From: Rossellomorea sp. SC111
GTDB taxonomy: Bacteria; Bacillota; Bacilli; Bacillales; Bacillaceae_B
Direction: 5' to 3'
Length of the DNA: 64,000 nucleotides
Assembly (NCBI RefSeq): GCF_024733565.1
Contig: NZ_JANIOC010000007.1
Coordinates: 62,001 to 126,000 of the forward strand
Below the pieces are notes generated by a model, which was not told the DNA's origin, did not search any database, and was given only the letters and a program-made list of their open reading frames with translations. Positions within the stretch are counted from its first letter, which is position 1. Every line of letters begins with the position of its first letter. Below, in pieces: positions 50,545 through 59,245 of the stretch. Made by a program: the position numbers and the translations under genes.

Positions 50545-52062
50545 ATGTCTACAGTAAAAGAGCAGAGCTTTGAAGTCCTTGAAATGAAAAGAGAACATTA
50601 TTCATTGGTGATCAACGGTCAGCGTATGGAAAGCACAGCGGAAGAAACATTCACCACGTACAACCCTGCAACTGGTGAAGCGATTGCCACCGTTTCATTG
50701 GCATCAACAGAAGATGCGGAAAAAGCGGTGGAGGCAGCAAGGAATGCATTTGATTTTGGTAAGTGGAAAAAGTTCCCGATCAATAAACGTTCCCGTGTCC
50801 TCAATAAAATTGCAGGCATTATGAGATCCCGGTTCAATGAACTTGTATCCCTTGAAATCATGGACAGCGGGAAATCGCTATCCGCGGCACAAGGTCAAGT
50901 GATGCAGGCAATCGAAGACTTTGAATTCTATGCAGGTGCGATCGTGGGTCACCGCGGAACGGTCAATAACGTACCTGGTCAATTCACAAACGTCGCCGAG
51001 AAAGAACCGGTCGGTGTCTGTGCCCAGATCATCCCGTGGAATTATCCATTAATGATGGCTGCATGGAAAATCGCACCTGCCATCGCAGCAGGCTGTTCGG
51101 TCGTCGTGAAACCGGCAACGCTCACACCACTCACGGCCATCGTACTTGGGGAGATCTGCATTGAAGCAGGGGTTCCGGAAGGGGTCGTCAACATCATCCC
51201 TGGAGCGGGTTCTTCTGTCGGTAACTACTTAGTGGAGCATGAAAAGGTAGATAAAGTTGCCTTCACCGGTTCCACTCCGATCGGTAAAAATATCATGGAA
51301 AAAGCCTCCCAAACATTAAAAAGGGTCACTCTTGAATTAGGCGGGAAATCCCCTAATATCGTATTTGATGATGCCGATGTGGATGCAGCCGTCGACGGTT
51401 CCCTGTTCGGAATCTTCTATAATACAGGGCAGTCCTGTGAAGCGCGTTCCAGATTATATGTCCATGAAGACATCTACGATGAGTTCATGGAGAAATTCGT
51501 TGAAAAGACGAAGAAGCTGAAACTTGCTGATCCCCATGACAAAGGAACGCATATCGGGGCAATCATCAACCAGGGTCAGCTGGATACGATTGATGGATAT
51601 GTTCAGTCTGCCAAAGAAGAAGGAGCAACGATTTTAGCCGGGGGAAGTACAGCCAAGGTGGAAGGCTTCGAAAATGGCTACTGGTATGAGCCTACCATCA
51701 TCACAGATGTGAATCATGATATGAAGGTTGTAAAAGAAGAGATCTTCGGACCTGTCGTGGTTGTGATGAAGTTCAAGGATGAAAAAGAAGCGATCAAACT
51801 GGCGAATGATAGCGAATATGGACTCGGTTCAGCCGTATGGACTCAAAATCATGGTCGTGCGACAAGAGTATCGAAAGCGATCCAGGCAGGAATCGTCATG
51901 GTGAATTGTCCGTTCTCTGCATTCCCCGGGACTCCGTTCGGAGGCTACAAGCAGTCCGGCTTCGGCCGTGAGCTCTGCGTTGAAACCCTGGATCTGTATA
52001 CTGAAACGAAGAGTATCATTTCGTACTTCGGAAACCGTCCGTTAAATCCATTTGGCGTATAA
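50545..52062 (+). CDS. aldehyde dehydrogenase, likely 3-oxo-5,6-dehydrosuberyl-CoA semialdehyde dehydrogenase
   Basis: A 505-residue NAD(P)-dependent aldehyde dehydrogenase. Conserved residues: catalytic Cys in NTGQSCEAR (near residue 300), Glu in ELGGKSP (near residue 265) and the cofactor-binding FTGSTPIGK. In E. coli PaaZ this activity is fused to a C-terminal MaoC-type oxepin-CoA hydrolase; here the protein stops after the dehydrogenase domain. The ring-opening hydrolase must therefore be encoded by a separate gene. Its position between paaG and paaH supports a PaaZ-type role, but a different aldehyde is possible. Confidence 0.85.
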   Translation: MSTVKEQSFEVLEMKREHYSLVINGQRMESTAEETFTTYNPATGEAIATVSLASTEDAEKAVEAARNAFDFGKWKKFPINKRSRVLNKIAGIMRSRFNELVSLEIMDSGKSLSAAQGQVMQAIEDFEFYAGAIVGHRGTVNNVPGQFTNVAEKEPVGVCAQIIPWNYPLMMAAWKIAPAIAAGCSVVVKPATLTPLTAIVLGEICIEAGVPEGVVNIIPGAGSSVGNYLVEHEKVDKVAFTGSTPIGKNIMEKASQTLKRVTLELGGKSPNIVFDDADVDAAVDGSLFGIFYNTGQSCEARSRLYVHEDIYDEFMEKFVEKTKKLKLADPHDKGTHIGAIINQGQLDTIDGYVQSAKEEGATILAGGSTAKVEGFENGYWYEPTIITDVNHDMKVVKEEIFGPVVVVMKFKDEKEAIKLANDSEYGLGSAVWTQNHGRATRVSKAIQAGIVMVNCPFSAFPGTPFGGYKQSGFGRELCVETLDLYTETKSIISYFGNRPLNPFGV

Positions 52063-52079
52063 AAAACCAACATCAAGCA

Positions 52080-52112
52080 GGGGGTTGTCCTATCAGGGTC
52101 AACCCCTTATTG
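52080..52112 (+). terminator. hairpin between the aldehyde dehydrogenase gene and paaH
   Basis: GGGGTTG pairs with CAACCCC around a 12-nt loop, T-rich 3'. It may reduce, rather than stop, read-through to paaH. Confidence 0.5.
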
Positions 52113-52132
52113 CAAGAAAGGGGAAATAAAGT

Positions 52133-53008
52133 ATGTCACAGCATATCGTGGTAGTGGGTTCCGGTGTGATGGGTAGAGGGATTGCCTATGTAAGTGCAAC
52201 AGGTGGATTCAGGACCACACTGGTTGATATTAAACAAGAGCAGTTGGATCATGCGAGAGAAGAGATTGAGCTCCTACTCCAGAAGGGGATCGAAAGAAAC
52301 AAGCTCACTCAGCAGGGGTATATTGAAGCAAAAGAACTGATGAGCTATTCATCGAATCTATCGATTGCCGTCAGGGATGCCGACGTGGTCATCGAAGCCG
52401 TTCCGGAAAAAACAGACATCAAGCGTGGCGTATTTGAAGTACTGGATGCCCATGCACCTGAGTATTGCTATCTTGCGACCAATACGTCCACCATGAGTCC
52501 GACTGAAATCGGCTCCTTTACGAAACGGCCGGATAAAGTGATTGCCATGCACTTTTTCAATCCTGTACATAAGATGCCACTCGTCGAAATCGTGAGGGGA
52601 TTGGAAACAAGCGATGAAACAGCGGAGGTCATCGGGCAGGTTGCCCGCCTAATGGGGAAAGAAACAGTGATTATCAATGAGTTTCCCGGTTTCGTCACAA
52701 GCAGGATATCGGCACTGGTCGGGAATGAAGCCTTCTATATGCTCCAGGAAGGACTGGGGTCCCCTGAGGAAATTGATAAAGCGATCAAGCTCGGCCTCAA
52801 CTACCCAATGGGTCCCTTTGAGCTGGGGGATTTAGTCGGGTTGGATACACGCTTGAATAATCTAAAGTATCTTCATGAAAAGCTTGGCGAGAAGTATCGT
52901 CCTGCGCCATTGCTAGAGAAGTATGTAAAGGCAGGCCGCCTTGGCAGAAAATCAGGCAAAGGGGTCTATGATTATTCAGAAACAAAGGAAAAGGAGCATC
53001 AGTCATGA
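52133..53008 (+). CDS. paaH: 3-hydroxyacyl-CoA dehydrogenase (PaaH-like)
   Basis: A 291-residue NAD-dependent 3-hydroxyacyl-CoA dehydrogenase. The dinucleotide-binding motif is VGSGVMGRGIA (residues 7-17), and the catalytic His is in AMHFFNPVHKMPLVEIV. It is short enough to be the single-function form. It should oxidise 3-hydroxyadipyl-CoA to 3-oxoadipyl-CoA. The stop overlaps the paaJ start (ATGA at 53005-53008). Confidence 0.92.
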   Translation: MSQHIVVVGSGVMGRGIAYVSATGGFRTTLVDIKQEQLDHAREEIELLLQKGIERNKLTQQGYIEAKELMSYSSNLSIAVRDADVVIEAVPEKTDIKRGVFEVLDAHAPEYCYLATNTSTMSPTEIGSFTKRPDKVIAMHFFNPVHKMPLVEIVRGLETSDETAEVIGQVARLMGKETVIINEFPGFVTSRISALVGNEAFYMLQEGLGSPEEIDKAIKLGLNYPMGPFELGDLVGLDTRLNNLKYLHEKLGEKYRPAPLLEKYVKAGRLGRKSGKGVYDYSETKEKEHQS

Positions 53009-54210
53009 GGGAAGTTGTCATTGTCGATGCCGTCCGCACCCCGATTGGAAGGTATAAAGGAGCATTAAAAGAAGTGCGTCCCGATGACTTGGGAGCCCAC
53101 GTAATAAAAGCCCTTGTGGAACGGAATCCCCTCGTACCCGTCGATACGATTGAAGAAGTGATACTTGGAAACGCCAACGGTGCCGGAGAGGATAACCGGA
53201 ATGTCGCACGGATGTCGACTCTCCTTGCCGGTCTTCCTGTCGAAGTCGGTGCAACGACCATCAACCGTCTGTGCGGTTCTGGACTCGATGCTGTCAACTA
53301 TGCAGCAAGGGCCATTTTAGCAGGAGAAGGGGAGGCCTTCATTGCAGGTGGTACCGAAAGCATGACGCGTGCCCCATATGTCATGGCTAAGCCTTCAAAA
53401 GAATTCCCGAGAGGAAATATGGAAATGTTCGATACGACGATCGGCTGGCGCTTCGTCAACTCCCGTCTGAAAGAAAGATACGGGACCGACTCCATGCCGG
53501 AAACGGCTGAAAACGTAGCGAAACAATTCAGGATTTCCCGTGAAGAACAAGATCACTTTGCCTATTGGAGTCAGGTGAAGGCGAAGCGTGCCATGGATGA
53601 AGAACGTTTTAAAGAAGAAATTGTACCGGTGGAGCTTCGTGATCGTAAAGGAAATGTCTCTACCTTTATGATGGATGAACATCCAAGACCCGACACCAAT
53701 AGTGAGAAGCTGCAGAAACTTAAGCCCCTGTTCCAGGGAGGGACGGTAACAGCAGGGAATGCTTCCGGTGTGAATGATGGTGCTTCGGCCCTTCTTCTCA
53801 TGAGCAGGGAAAAGGCGGAAGAATTAGGCGTTACGCCACTTGCCCGCTACGTGACGTCAGCCACTGCGGGACTGGAGCCTTCAGTCATGGGCCTGGGGCC
53901 GATCTATGCGACACAGAAGGTCCTGAAACGTTCAGGTCTAGCCCTGGACCAGATTGGACTAGTGGAGCTGAATGAAGCCTTCGCTGCCCAGTCACTTGCT
54001 TGCATCCGTGAACTCGGACTGAACGAAGAAATCGTCAACGTCAACGGAGGTGCCATCGCTTTCGGTCATCCGCTCGGAGCCAGTGGAGCCCGTATCCTCA
54101 CCACCCTTTTATATGAAATGAAGAAAAGGAAGGTACGCTATGGCCTGTCCACCATGTGCATTGGAGTAGGTCAGGGAATCGCGACCCTCGTTGAGAATAT
54201 AGAATCGTAA
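53005..54210 (+). CDS. paaJ: 3-oxoadipyl-CoA/3-oxo-5,6-dehydrosuberyl-CoA thiolase
   Basis: A 401-residue thiolase with the nucleophilic Cys in [12 protein letters not shown] (near residue 90), His in [17 protein letters not shown] and the second Cys in [11 protein letters not shown]. In the paa pathway PaaJ cleaves two 3-oxoacyl-CoA intermediates, giving acetyl-CoA twice and succinyl-CoA. The gene overlaps paaH by 4 nt and ends the paa catabolic operon, at a clear terminator. Confidence 0.92.
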   Translation: MREVVIVDAVRTPIGRYKGALKEVRPDDLGAHVIKALVERNPLVPVDTIEEVILGNANGAGEDNRNVARMSTLLAGLPVEVGATTINRLCGSGLDAVNYAARAILAGEGEAFIAGGTESMTRAPYVMAKPSKEFPRGNMEMFDTTIGWRFVNSRLKERYGTDSMPETAENVAKQFRISREEQDHFAYWSQVKAKRAMDEERFKEEIVPVELRDRKGNVSTFMMDEHPRPDTNSEKLQKLKPLFQGGTVTAGNASGVNDGASALLLMSREKAEELGVTPLARYVTSATAGLEPSVMGLGPIYATQKVLKRSGLALDQIGLVELNEAFAAQSLACIRELGLNEEIVNVNGGAIAFGHPLGASGARILTTLLYEMKKRKVRYGLSTMCIGVGQGIATLVENIES

Positions 54211-54238
54211 GTGCCCTGTTTTTGCAGGGCTTTTTGTG
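54211..54238 (+). terminator. intrinsic terminator of the paa operon
   Basis: GCCCTG pairs with CAGGGC around TTTTTG, then five T residues. Confidence 0.85.
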
Positions 54239-54284
54239 ATTAAGAGTTTTCTTTTTTAGAAAGGATAGAGGTGAGGTGATAAAG

Positions 54285-54506
54285 ATGGAATTTGAAATCA
54301 TGACAGTCGAAAGTGAGATTCCTTGTCTTGTAGTCGCAGATGAAGATAACGGCAGATTTATGATCAGGAAGGCTGACACGAGCGGGGAAGTGTTCAACAG
54401 TCAGGAGGAACTTGTAAATTGGATCGAGGCAAACTGGTCCAAGGAAAAGGTAGTGAACACGTATGATTTTGTGAAGATGCTGGAAATGTTGAGGGTGTAT
54501 CATTGA
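54285..54506 (+). CDS. small protein of unknown function
   Basis: A 73-residue acidic protein, MEFEIMTVESEIPCLVVADE at the start, with two aromatic tryptophans (NWIEANWSKEKV). No family is recognised. The ribosome site is GAGGTGAT 4-6 nt upstream of the ATG at 54285; the frame is open from 54276 (GTG). It has its own hairpin (54508-54532) at its end. Coding is likely, function unknown. Confidence 0.5.
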   Translation: MEFEIMTVESEIPCLVVADEDNGRFMIRKADTSGEVFNSQEELVNWIEANWSKEKVVNTYDFVKMLEMLRVYH

Positions 54507-54507
54507 G

Positions 54508-54532
54508 GGACAGGCTCCCCCAGAGCCTGTCC
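54508..54532. terminator. hairpin between converging genes
   Basis: GGACAGGCTC pairs with GAGCCTGTCC around a CCCCA loop. It has no strong T-tract in either direction. It resembles the GAGGGAC family. Confidence 0.55.
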
Positions 54533-54533
54533 T

Positions 54534-55460
54534 TCAATGTGTCACCGATCTTTTATTCTTTTTCGTAACGGGGATTCTGCCAATGAAGAATATTCCATTC
54601 AAGAAGATAGAGAAGGTAATGACATTCACGTAAAGGGCATAGAACATTTCATTTGGAACAGATGTATATAGTTTTGCGCCCAGCAATCCACCGAACCATG
54701 CACCACTCAATAGGATCGTATCGAAGAGAGACTGGTAGACAGGTTGCTTCTTACGCACATAACTGCCAAAAATATAAATCATAAGGATGGCAGCAAAATA
54801 TAAAAACATCCCGTTAGAAAAAGTCCCTTCGTCATCAAGTCTCCAAAAAGGCATCCATAATAAAGAAACGAAGAAATTTGAGAGAAACACAAATAATGTG
54901 AGTTTCTTTATTCTTTCATCCCAGATGGTCTGTTTGTGCTCCCTTCTTTGATAAAAGGATGGTGGACGCCAAACAGGGTGTTCCTGATGATCTTTCGTCG
55001 TATCGAGGACGTTTGGTAACTGTGCCTCGTCCGTAAAGGGTTCTTTTATAATAGATTCATAATGGGAACGATAGTCCTCGGCCGGGACTTGATAGAGGTC
55101 CCATTTCGTCACATAGACCGATGCATTCATTTCCTTTATCCGTTGCAGCCAGGTTGCTAAATCTTTTTGTGTCTCAGATAGAAATAGTAGATAGTCTTCA
55201 CTTTGGTCATTCACTTGATATTTGATGACGATTTTAGCCGCAATCCTATAGATGTCGACTGAAGATCTTTGCCTATCCGGATTAGGTAATACCAGAAGGG
55301 AGTAACCGATCAAAACTTCTTTCATATCTTCAAAGGGAATGGTGAGTTCTACTTCTTTTTTCTCAGATTTATGAAAGATCTTTTGAACATATCCCTCATC
55401 CGTCCACCGGGATTTCATGATGACCCTGTCTTCAGGAGGGTCATATTTTTGTAGGTCCAT
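54534..55460 (-). CDS. membrane protein of unknown function
   Basis: A 308-residue protein with a soluble N-terminal half (residues 1-180, with a PH-like strand pattern) and about four membrane helices in the C-terminal half (LTLFVFLSNFFVSLLWMPF, FLYFAAILMIYIFGSYV, a helix near residue 245, and VITFSIFLNGIFFIG). I recognise no family. It is on the opposite strand to paaX, ending close to the small gene above. Confidence 0.6.
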   Translation of the reverse strand: MDLQKYDPPEDRVIMKSRWTDEGYVQKIFHKSEKKEVELTIPFEDMKEVLIGYSLLVLPNPDRQRSSVDIYRIAAKIVIKYQVNDQSEDYLLFLSETQKDLATWLQRIKEMNASVYVTKWDLYQVPAEDYRSHYESIIKEPFTDEAQLPNVLDTTKDHQEHPVWRPPSFYQRREHKQTIWDERIKKLTLFVFLSNFFVSLLWMPFWRLDDEGTFSNGMFLYFAAILMIYIFGSYVRKKQPVYQSLFDTILLSGAWFGGLLGAKLYTSVPNEMFYALYVNVITFSIFLNGIFFIGRIPVTKKNKRSVTH

Positions 55461-55563
55461 ATGTTGCTCCTTTCTGTTATGCTATTTACCATTTTAATAT
55501 ATTCGATGGGTTCGTTTCACATTAGAATAAGAATATTCATTTATTTTCACGAAATGTTTGTGA

Positions 55564-55597
55564 TATTATATTAATTAAACGTAAAATTAACGTCATA
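55564..55597. promoter_or_regulatory. PaaX-type operator 3 and -10 region (upstream of paaX)
   Basis: An extended -10 (TGATATTAT, 55561-55569) is followed by TTAAACGT-N7-ACGTCATA (55575-55597), so paaX appears autoregulated. 34 nt upstream of the paaX start. Confidence 0.6.
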
Positions 55598-55630
55598 AAT
55601 GAATGCAATAGGATAAAAGGAGAGGCAGCG

Positions 55631-56506
55631 ATGAATACAAGATCAATGATCTTTACACTATACGGGGACTATATCCGCCATTACGGAAATAAAATTTGGA
55701 TTGGCAGTTTGATTCGCCTGCTGAATGAATTTGGTCATAATGATCAGGCCGTCCGTGCCGCGATTTCCAGGATGAACAAGCAGGGATGGGTCCAGGCGGA
55801 GAAACAAGGGAACAAAAGCTATTACTCACTGACTGAACGCGGCGAGATCCGTATGGAAGAAGCGGCAAACAGGATATTTAAGCTGAAGCCTGAGCAGTGG
55901 GACGGTAAATGGAGGATCCTTATGTACTCCATTCCTGAAGAGATCAGGAGTATCCGTGATGAATTGAGAAAAGAGCTGGTTTGGAGCGGTTTTGGAACAC
56001 TGTCGACGAGTACGTGGATTTCTCCCAACAACCTGGAGAAACAAGTGCAATCCCTTATCGATAAGTACGAGATTAAAGAGTACGTCGATTTTTTCATCGC
56101 AGAACATAAAGGTCCGAATGACAATCAACGGTTAATAGAAAAGAGCTGGGACCTGAACGAAATCAATGACCGCTACCAGGAATTCATTTCCCGTTACAGC
56201 CAACAATATATGATTGATAAGAGTAAAATCAGTAAAGGGCAAATGAGCGATGCCGAATGCTTCGTGGAAAGAACGAAGCTCGTCCATGAATACCGGAAAT
56301 TCCTCTTCGTCGACCCAGGCCTGCCGGAAGAACTCCTGCCTGTAAAATGGCTCGGGGCCCACGCAGCCACTCTGTTCGGAGAATACTACAAAGAACTCGC
56401 AGAACCGGCATCCCGTTTTTTTGAAAGTGTATTTGAAGACGGAAACGAACTGAAGAACAAAGATGTGAGTTATAACGTGATGAAACATCCATTATTGCTG
56501 GATTGA
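55631..56506 (+). CDS. paaX: PaaX-family repressor of phenylacetate catabolism
   Basis: A 291-residue PaaX. It has an N-terminal winged helix (SLIRLLNEFGHNDQAVRAAISRMNKQGWVQAEKQGNKSYYSLTERG), a central domain (WDGKWRILMYSIPEEIRSIRDELRKELVWSGFGTLSTSTWISP) and a C-terminal helical domain. PaaX represses paa genes and is released by phenylacetyl-CoA. The ATG has AAGGAGAGG upstream. It is probably the protein that reads the TATAACGT-N7-ACGTTATA sites seen in this window, one of which lies upstream of paaX itself. Confidence 0.95.
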   Translation: MNTRSMIFTLYGDYIRHYGNKIWIGSLIRLLNEFGHNDQAVRAAISRMNKQGWVQAEKQGNKSYYSLTERGEIRMEEAANRIFKLKPEQWDGKWRILMYSIPEEIRSIRDELRKELVWSGFGTLSTSTWISPNNLEKQVQSLIDKYEIKEYVDFFIAEHKGPNDNQRLIEKSWDLNEINDRYQEFISRYSQQYMIDKSKISKGQMSDAECFVERTKLVHEYRKFLFVDPGLPEELLPVKWLGAHAATLFGEYYKELAEPASRFFESVFEDGNELKNKDVSYNVMKHPLLLD

Positions 56507-56751
56507 ATAAACCACCTGCCTGTTGCATTTAAGGATACCTTTTTAGAGCACAATTCAAGCTGGTTGGGAGATCAGGTTGAGAGGGAAAGAAAAAGTGAAA
56601 CTCGCTAATTTTACTAAGGCGAATTTCAATTTTTTATATACCAATAATGTTGCTACGACAACTGCCATTTGAGCACATATTTTACAAGAAGCACCCCAAT
56701 ACGGATTGGTATAGGGGCATTTGACAGGTGGTTTTTTAGAGGGACGGACTT
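56507..56751. other. intergenic region between paaX and a converging gene
   Basis: No gene is supported. It holds a hairpin (near 56690-56720: CCCCAATAC with GTATAGGGG) and a GAGGGACGGAC fragment near 56735. Confidence 0.5.
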
Positions 56752-57417
56752 CTACTTTTTTAGAAAATAAGAGAGTGCTAAAAGGAACGCACCTGTAATA
56801 AGCGAAGCATACCAAGGAAACATGAATGAAGGCCCGATATTAGGCAGGAAGTAGATACTGCAAATAATGACCCCCATTGATATCATGCCCATTGTTCCTG
56901 CCTTAATGGAGTCTTTAATAGGGGTTTGCTTCTCTTTGAACAAGGATTTTTTAATAATAGAGAAGATAATCTTTACACCAATTAAACTTGAGCAGAATAT
57001 AAGAATAGCAAGGATAGAGAATGTTACTGGATAAATTTCATTTCTTACTTCCTTAAACATTGGACCTATCAATAATAAAAATCCACGAGTCAACAAGAAG
57101 TATGCGAATAAATTCAAAGCTAATGATGCTATGAATGTAGCAATACTTCTCTTCTTTTCGAAGGGTAGCTGTTCAATGATATCGTCAGCGTAAGCCTTGG
57201 GATCTTCTCCTAAAATCATTCTCGCTGTTTTACCCTCACGCTGTCCATCAATGATATGATCCAGGATTTCCATCAATATTTCCTCGGTCTGCTGCTCTGA
57301 TAATGTAAGCTGAAGACGCATGTATATCAGAAAGTCCGAATAATACTTTTCATTCTCTTCTGACAATCTTGTTCGTTTCTGATTATTTAATTCGATCAAT
57401 TGCTTTGCTTCAATCAT
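56752..57417 (-). CDS. DUF1129-like/HAAS-domain membrane protein
   Basis: A 221-residue protein with a soluble N-terminal helical part (residues 1-85; HAAS-like IYMRLQLTLSEQQTEEILMEILDHIIDGQREGKTA) and four C-terminal membrane helices. Such proteins are commonly encoded next to PadR regulators, as here. The start ATG has AAGGGGG 7 nt upstream. It overlaps the PadR gene by 8 nt. Confidence 0.75.
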   Translation of the reverse strand: MIEAKQLIELNNQKRTRLSEENEKYYSDFLIYMRLQLTLSEQQTEEILMEILDHIIDGQREGKTARMILGEDPKAYADDIIEQLPFEKKRSIATFIASLALNLFAYFLLTRGFLLLIGPMFKEVRNEIYPVTFSILAILIFCSSLIGVKIIFSIIKKSLFKEKQTPIKDSIKAGTMGMISMGVIICSIYFLPNIGPSFMFPWYASLITGAFLLALSYFLKK

Positions 57418-57745
57418 TCTGGTTCCCCCTTTTTAATAATGCAGTGACCGGTAATACGATTTGTTCCCATTCCCTTGATATATCAGAGAGTGCTGTATGT
57501 CCTTCCTCCGTTAAATAATAATATTTTCGGTTGGGTCCAGATTCTGAAGGCTGCATTTCCCCGCGGATTAAATTATTTTTCTGGAGCCGTAGCAATACTG
57601 GATATATAGTCCCTTCGCTTACATCCTGTAATCCTGAAGACTGCAGTTTTTTTGAAAGTTCATACCCGTAGACCGGTTCTTTTTCAATTACAGAAAGAAC
57701 GCAACCATCTAATATCCCCTTTAATAGCTGACTGCGGATAGACAT
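57410..57745 (-). CDS. PadR-family transcriptional regulator
   Basis: A 111-residue PadR-like winged-helix protein: LKGILDGCVLSVIEKEPVYGYELSKKLQ, GTIYPVLLRLQKNNLIRGEMQPSESGPNRKYYYLTEEG, the pattern of the PadR family. The ATG at 57745 has GTGGGGGA 8 nt upstream; the frame is open from 57763. It should regulate its own operon with the membrane protein. Confidence 0.9.
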   Translation of the reverse strand: MSIRSQLLKGILDGCVLSVIEKEPVYGYELSKKLQSSGLQDVSEGTIYPVLLRLQKNNLIRGEMQPSESGPNRKYYYLTEEGHTALSDISREWEQIVLPVTALLKRGNQND

Positions 57746-57919
57746 ATGATATGAATCCCCCACTTCTATTATATTGCATTACAAGGTACTGAGTGATTAA
57801 ACAGCTACCTTGCTTTGCAAAGTAGCTGCTTTTAGAATATGTGTTTAGGAATAAATTGTCAACAAAAAACTTCAAATTAGTGAAATTATCTTTTGGACTT
57901 GTCGAACAATCCCAAAAAG

Positions 57920-57942
57920 TATAACATAAATTTAACGAAGGG
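57920..57942. promoter_or_regulatory. possible degenerate PaaX-type operator
   Basis: TATAACAT-N7-ACGAAGGG upstream of the nitronate monooxygenase-like gene. The left half is 7/8 conserved, the right half mostly lost. Confidence 0.25.
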
Positions 57943-57950
57943 GGATTATA

Positions 57951-58907
57951 ATGAATAATCTAACGAACGTCTTACATATAAAATATCCTATCATTCAAGG
58001 TGGCATGGGGAACATCAGCAATGCCCCGTTGACGGCGGCAATCTCTGAAGCAGGAGCACTCGGTACAATCGGAGTCGGTACCATGGGCGTGGAGGAAGTG
58101 GAAGGGATCATCACCGAAACAAAAAAGAGGACCAGTGAGCCTTTCGCGCTGAACATTCCGATTTCCATCACACCGCATCTGAAAGAAATGGTTCGCTTAG
58201 TGGTGAAGCATGGGATTCCGGTCGTTTCTTTATCAGCGGGAAATCCATCCCCGCTCATTCCCTATTTTCATGAACACAACGTAAAGGTGATCTGCGTCGT
58301 CGCTTCGAAAAAGCAGGGGAAGAAAGTAGAAGATGCAGGAGCGGATGTAATCGTGGCGGAAGGATATGAAGCTGCAGGGATCAACTCCAACCTGGAAACA
58401 ACCACTCTGACTCTTATCCCACAGCTCGTGGATACGGTGAAGATTCCCGTAGTCGCTGCAGGAGGGATCGGTGATGGACGTGGACTTGCTTCCATGCTTG
58501 CCCTCGGTGCCAGTGGGGTACAAATGGGAACACGTTTCATCGCGACCAAGGAAGCTCCTTTTCATGAAAACTATAAATCTACACTGGTGGAAGCAAAGGA
58601 CGATAGCACGGTCATCGTAGGACGTTCTGTCGGCAGGGTAAGACGTGTGATGAAGACACCTTATGCAGATGGGTTGCTTCAAAAAGAGCGGGAGGGGGTC
58701 GCCCCTGATGAATTCAACAACATGACATCCGAAGATCATCACCGGATTGGGGCGCTTGAAGGGAAACTGGATCAGGGCTTCATCAACGGCGGGCAGGTGT
58801 CCGGTCTTGTAGAGGATATTCCAACAGTAGAGGTGCTACTGGAAAGAATGATGAGCGATGCAAACAGGATTTTCAGAGAGCTTTCCAGTTACGGAATGCG
58901 TTCTTAA
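57951..58907 (+). CDS. nitronate monooxygenase/FabK-like flavoprotein (TIM barrel)
   Basis: A 318-residue FMN-binding TIM-barrel protein. Seen: YPIIQGGMGNISNAPLTAAISEAGALGTIG (FMN-site start) and VVAAGGIGDGRGLASMLALGASGVQMGTRF. The GHxG-type segment (GGHRG in nitronate monooxygenases, GGHIG in FabK) reads EGYEAAGINS, so the catalytic His of true nitronate monooxygenases is missing. It could be an enoyl-ACP reductase-like or another flavin enzyme. It lies close to the paa genes and may belong to that pathway, but the context is weak. Ends at a terminator. Confidence 0.75.
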   Translation: MNNLTNVLHIKYPIIQGGMGNISNAPLTAAISEAGALGTIGVGTMGVEEVEGIITETKKRTSEPFALNIPISITPHLKEMVRLVVKHGIPVVSLSAGNPSPLIPYFHEHNVKVICVVASKKQGKKVEDAGADVIVAEGYEAAGINSNLETTTLTLIPQLVDTVKIPVVAAGGIGDGRGLASMLALGASGVQMGTRFIATKEAPFHENYKSTLVEAKDDSTVIVGRSVGRVRRVMKTPYADGLLQKEREGVAPDEFNNMTSEDHHRIGALEGKLDQGFINGGQVSGLVEDIPTVEVLLERMMSDANRIFRELSSYGMRS

Positions 58908-58921
58908 TAGATTAAGGTTTT

Positions 58922-58960
58922 CTAAGCGCTGCTCCTTTTAGGGAGGGCGCTTTTTTTTGG
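58922..58960 (+). terminator. intrinsic terminator
   Basis: AAGCGC-tg-CTCC pairs with GGAG-g-GCGCTT around a short loop, then eight T residues. Confidence 0.88.
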
Positions 58961-59116
58961 GTGGAGCTCGCAAAGTGGCACAGGTTCAACATCCCCCATC
59001 ACAGATTCCATCCTCATGTCAGAAAGCTATTGCACAAAAATTTTCCGTAACTTCCTCTAGATATTCACCCCAAGACCGACTATACTAGTATTAATTTTTA
59101 AATTTTCCGAATATTA

Positions 59117-59166
59117 TTGACTATTTTGTGACTGGAGTGATAATATAACGTTGTATTTACGTTCGC
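59117..59166 (+). promoter_or_regulatory. promoter and PaaX-type operator 4 (ABC transporter operon)
   Basis: TTGACT (59117-59122), an 18-nt spacer and TAATAT (59141-59146) overlap the operator TATAACGT-N7-ACGTTCGC (59144-59166). 80 nt upstream of the lipoprotein start. Confidence 0.6.
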
Positions 59167-59245
59167 TCATATTTTTATCATACATGGATTTGCTAGTCTA
59201 GTAGACTACTGATCATATATCAGGAAGAGAAAAAGGGGGATTTCT

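Noticed and set aside
59000..59245. T-box leader in front of the TrpXYZ-like ABC operon
   Set aside because: No GGTGGTACCGCG motif or terminator; the operator-like repeat explains the region better.
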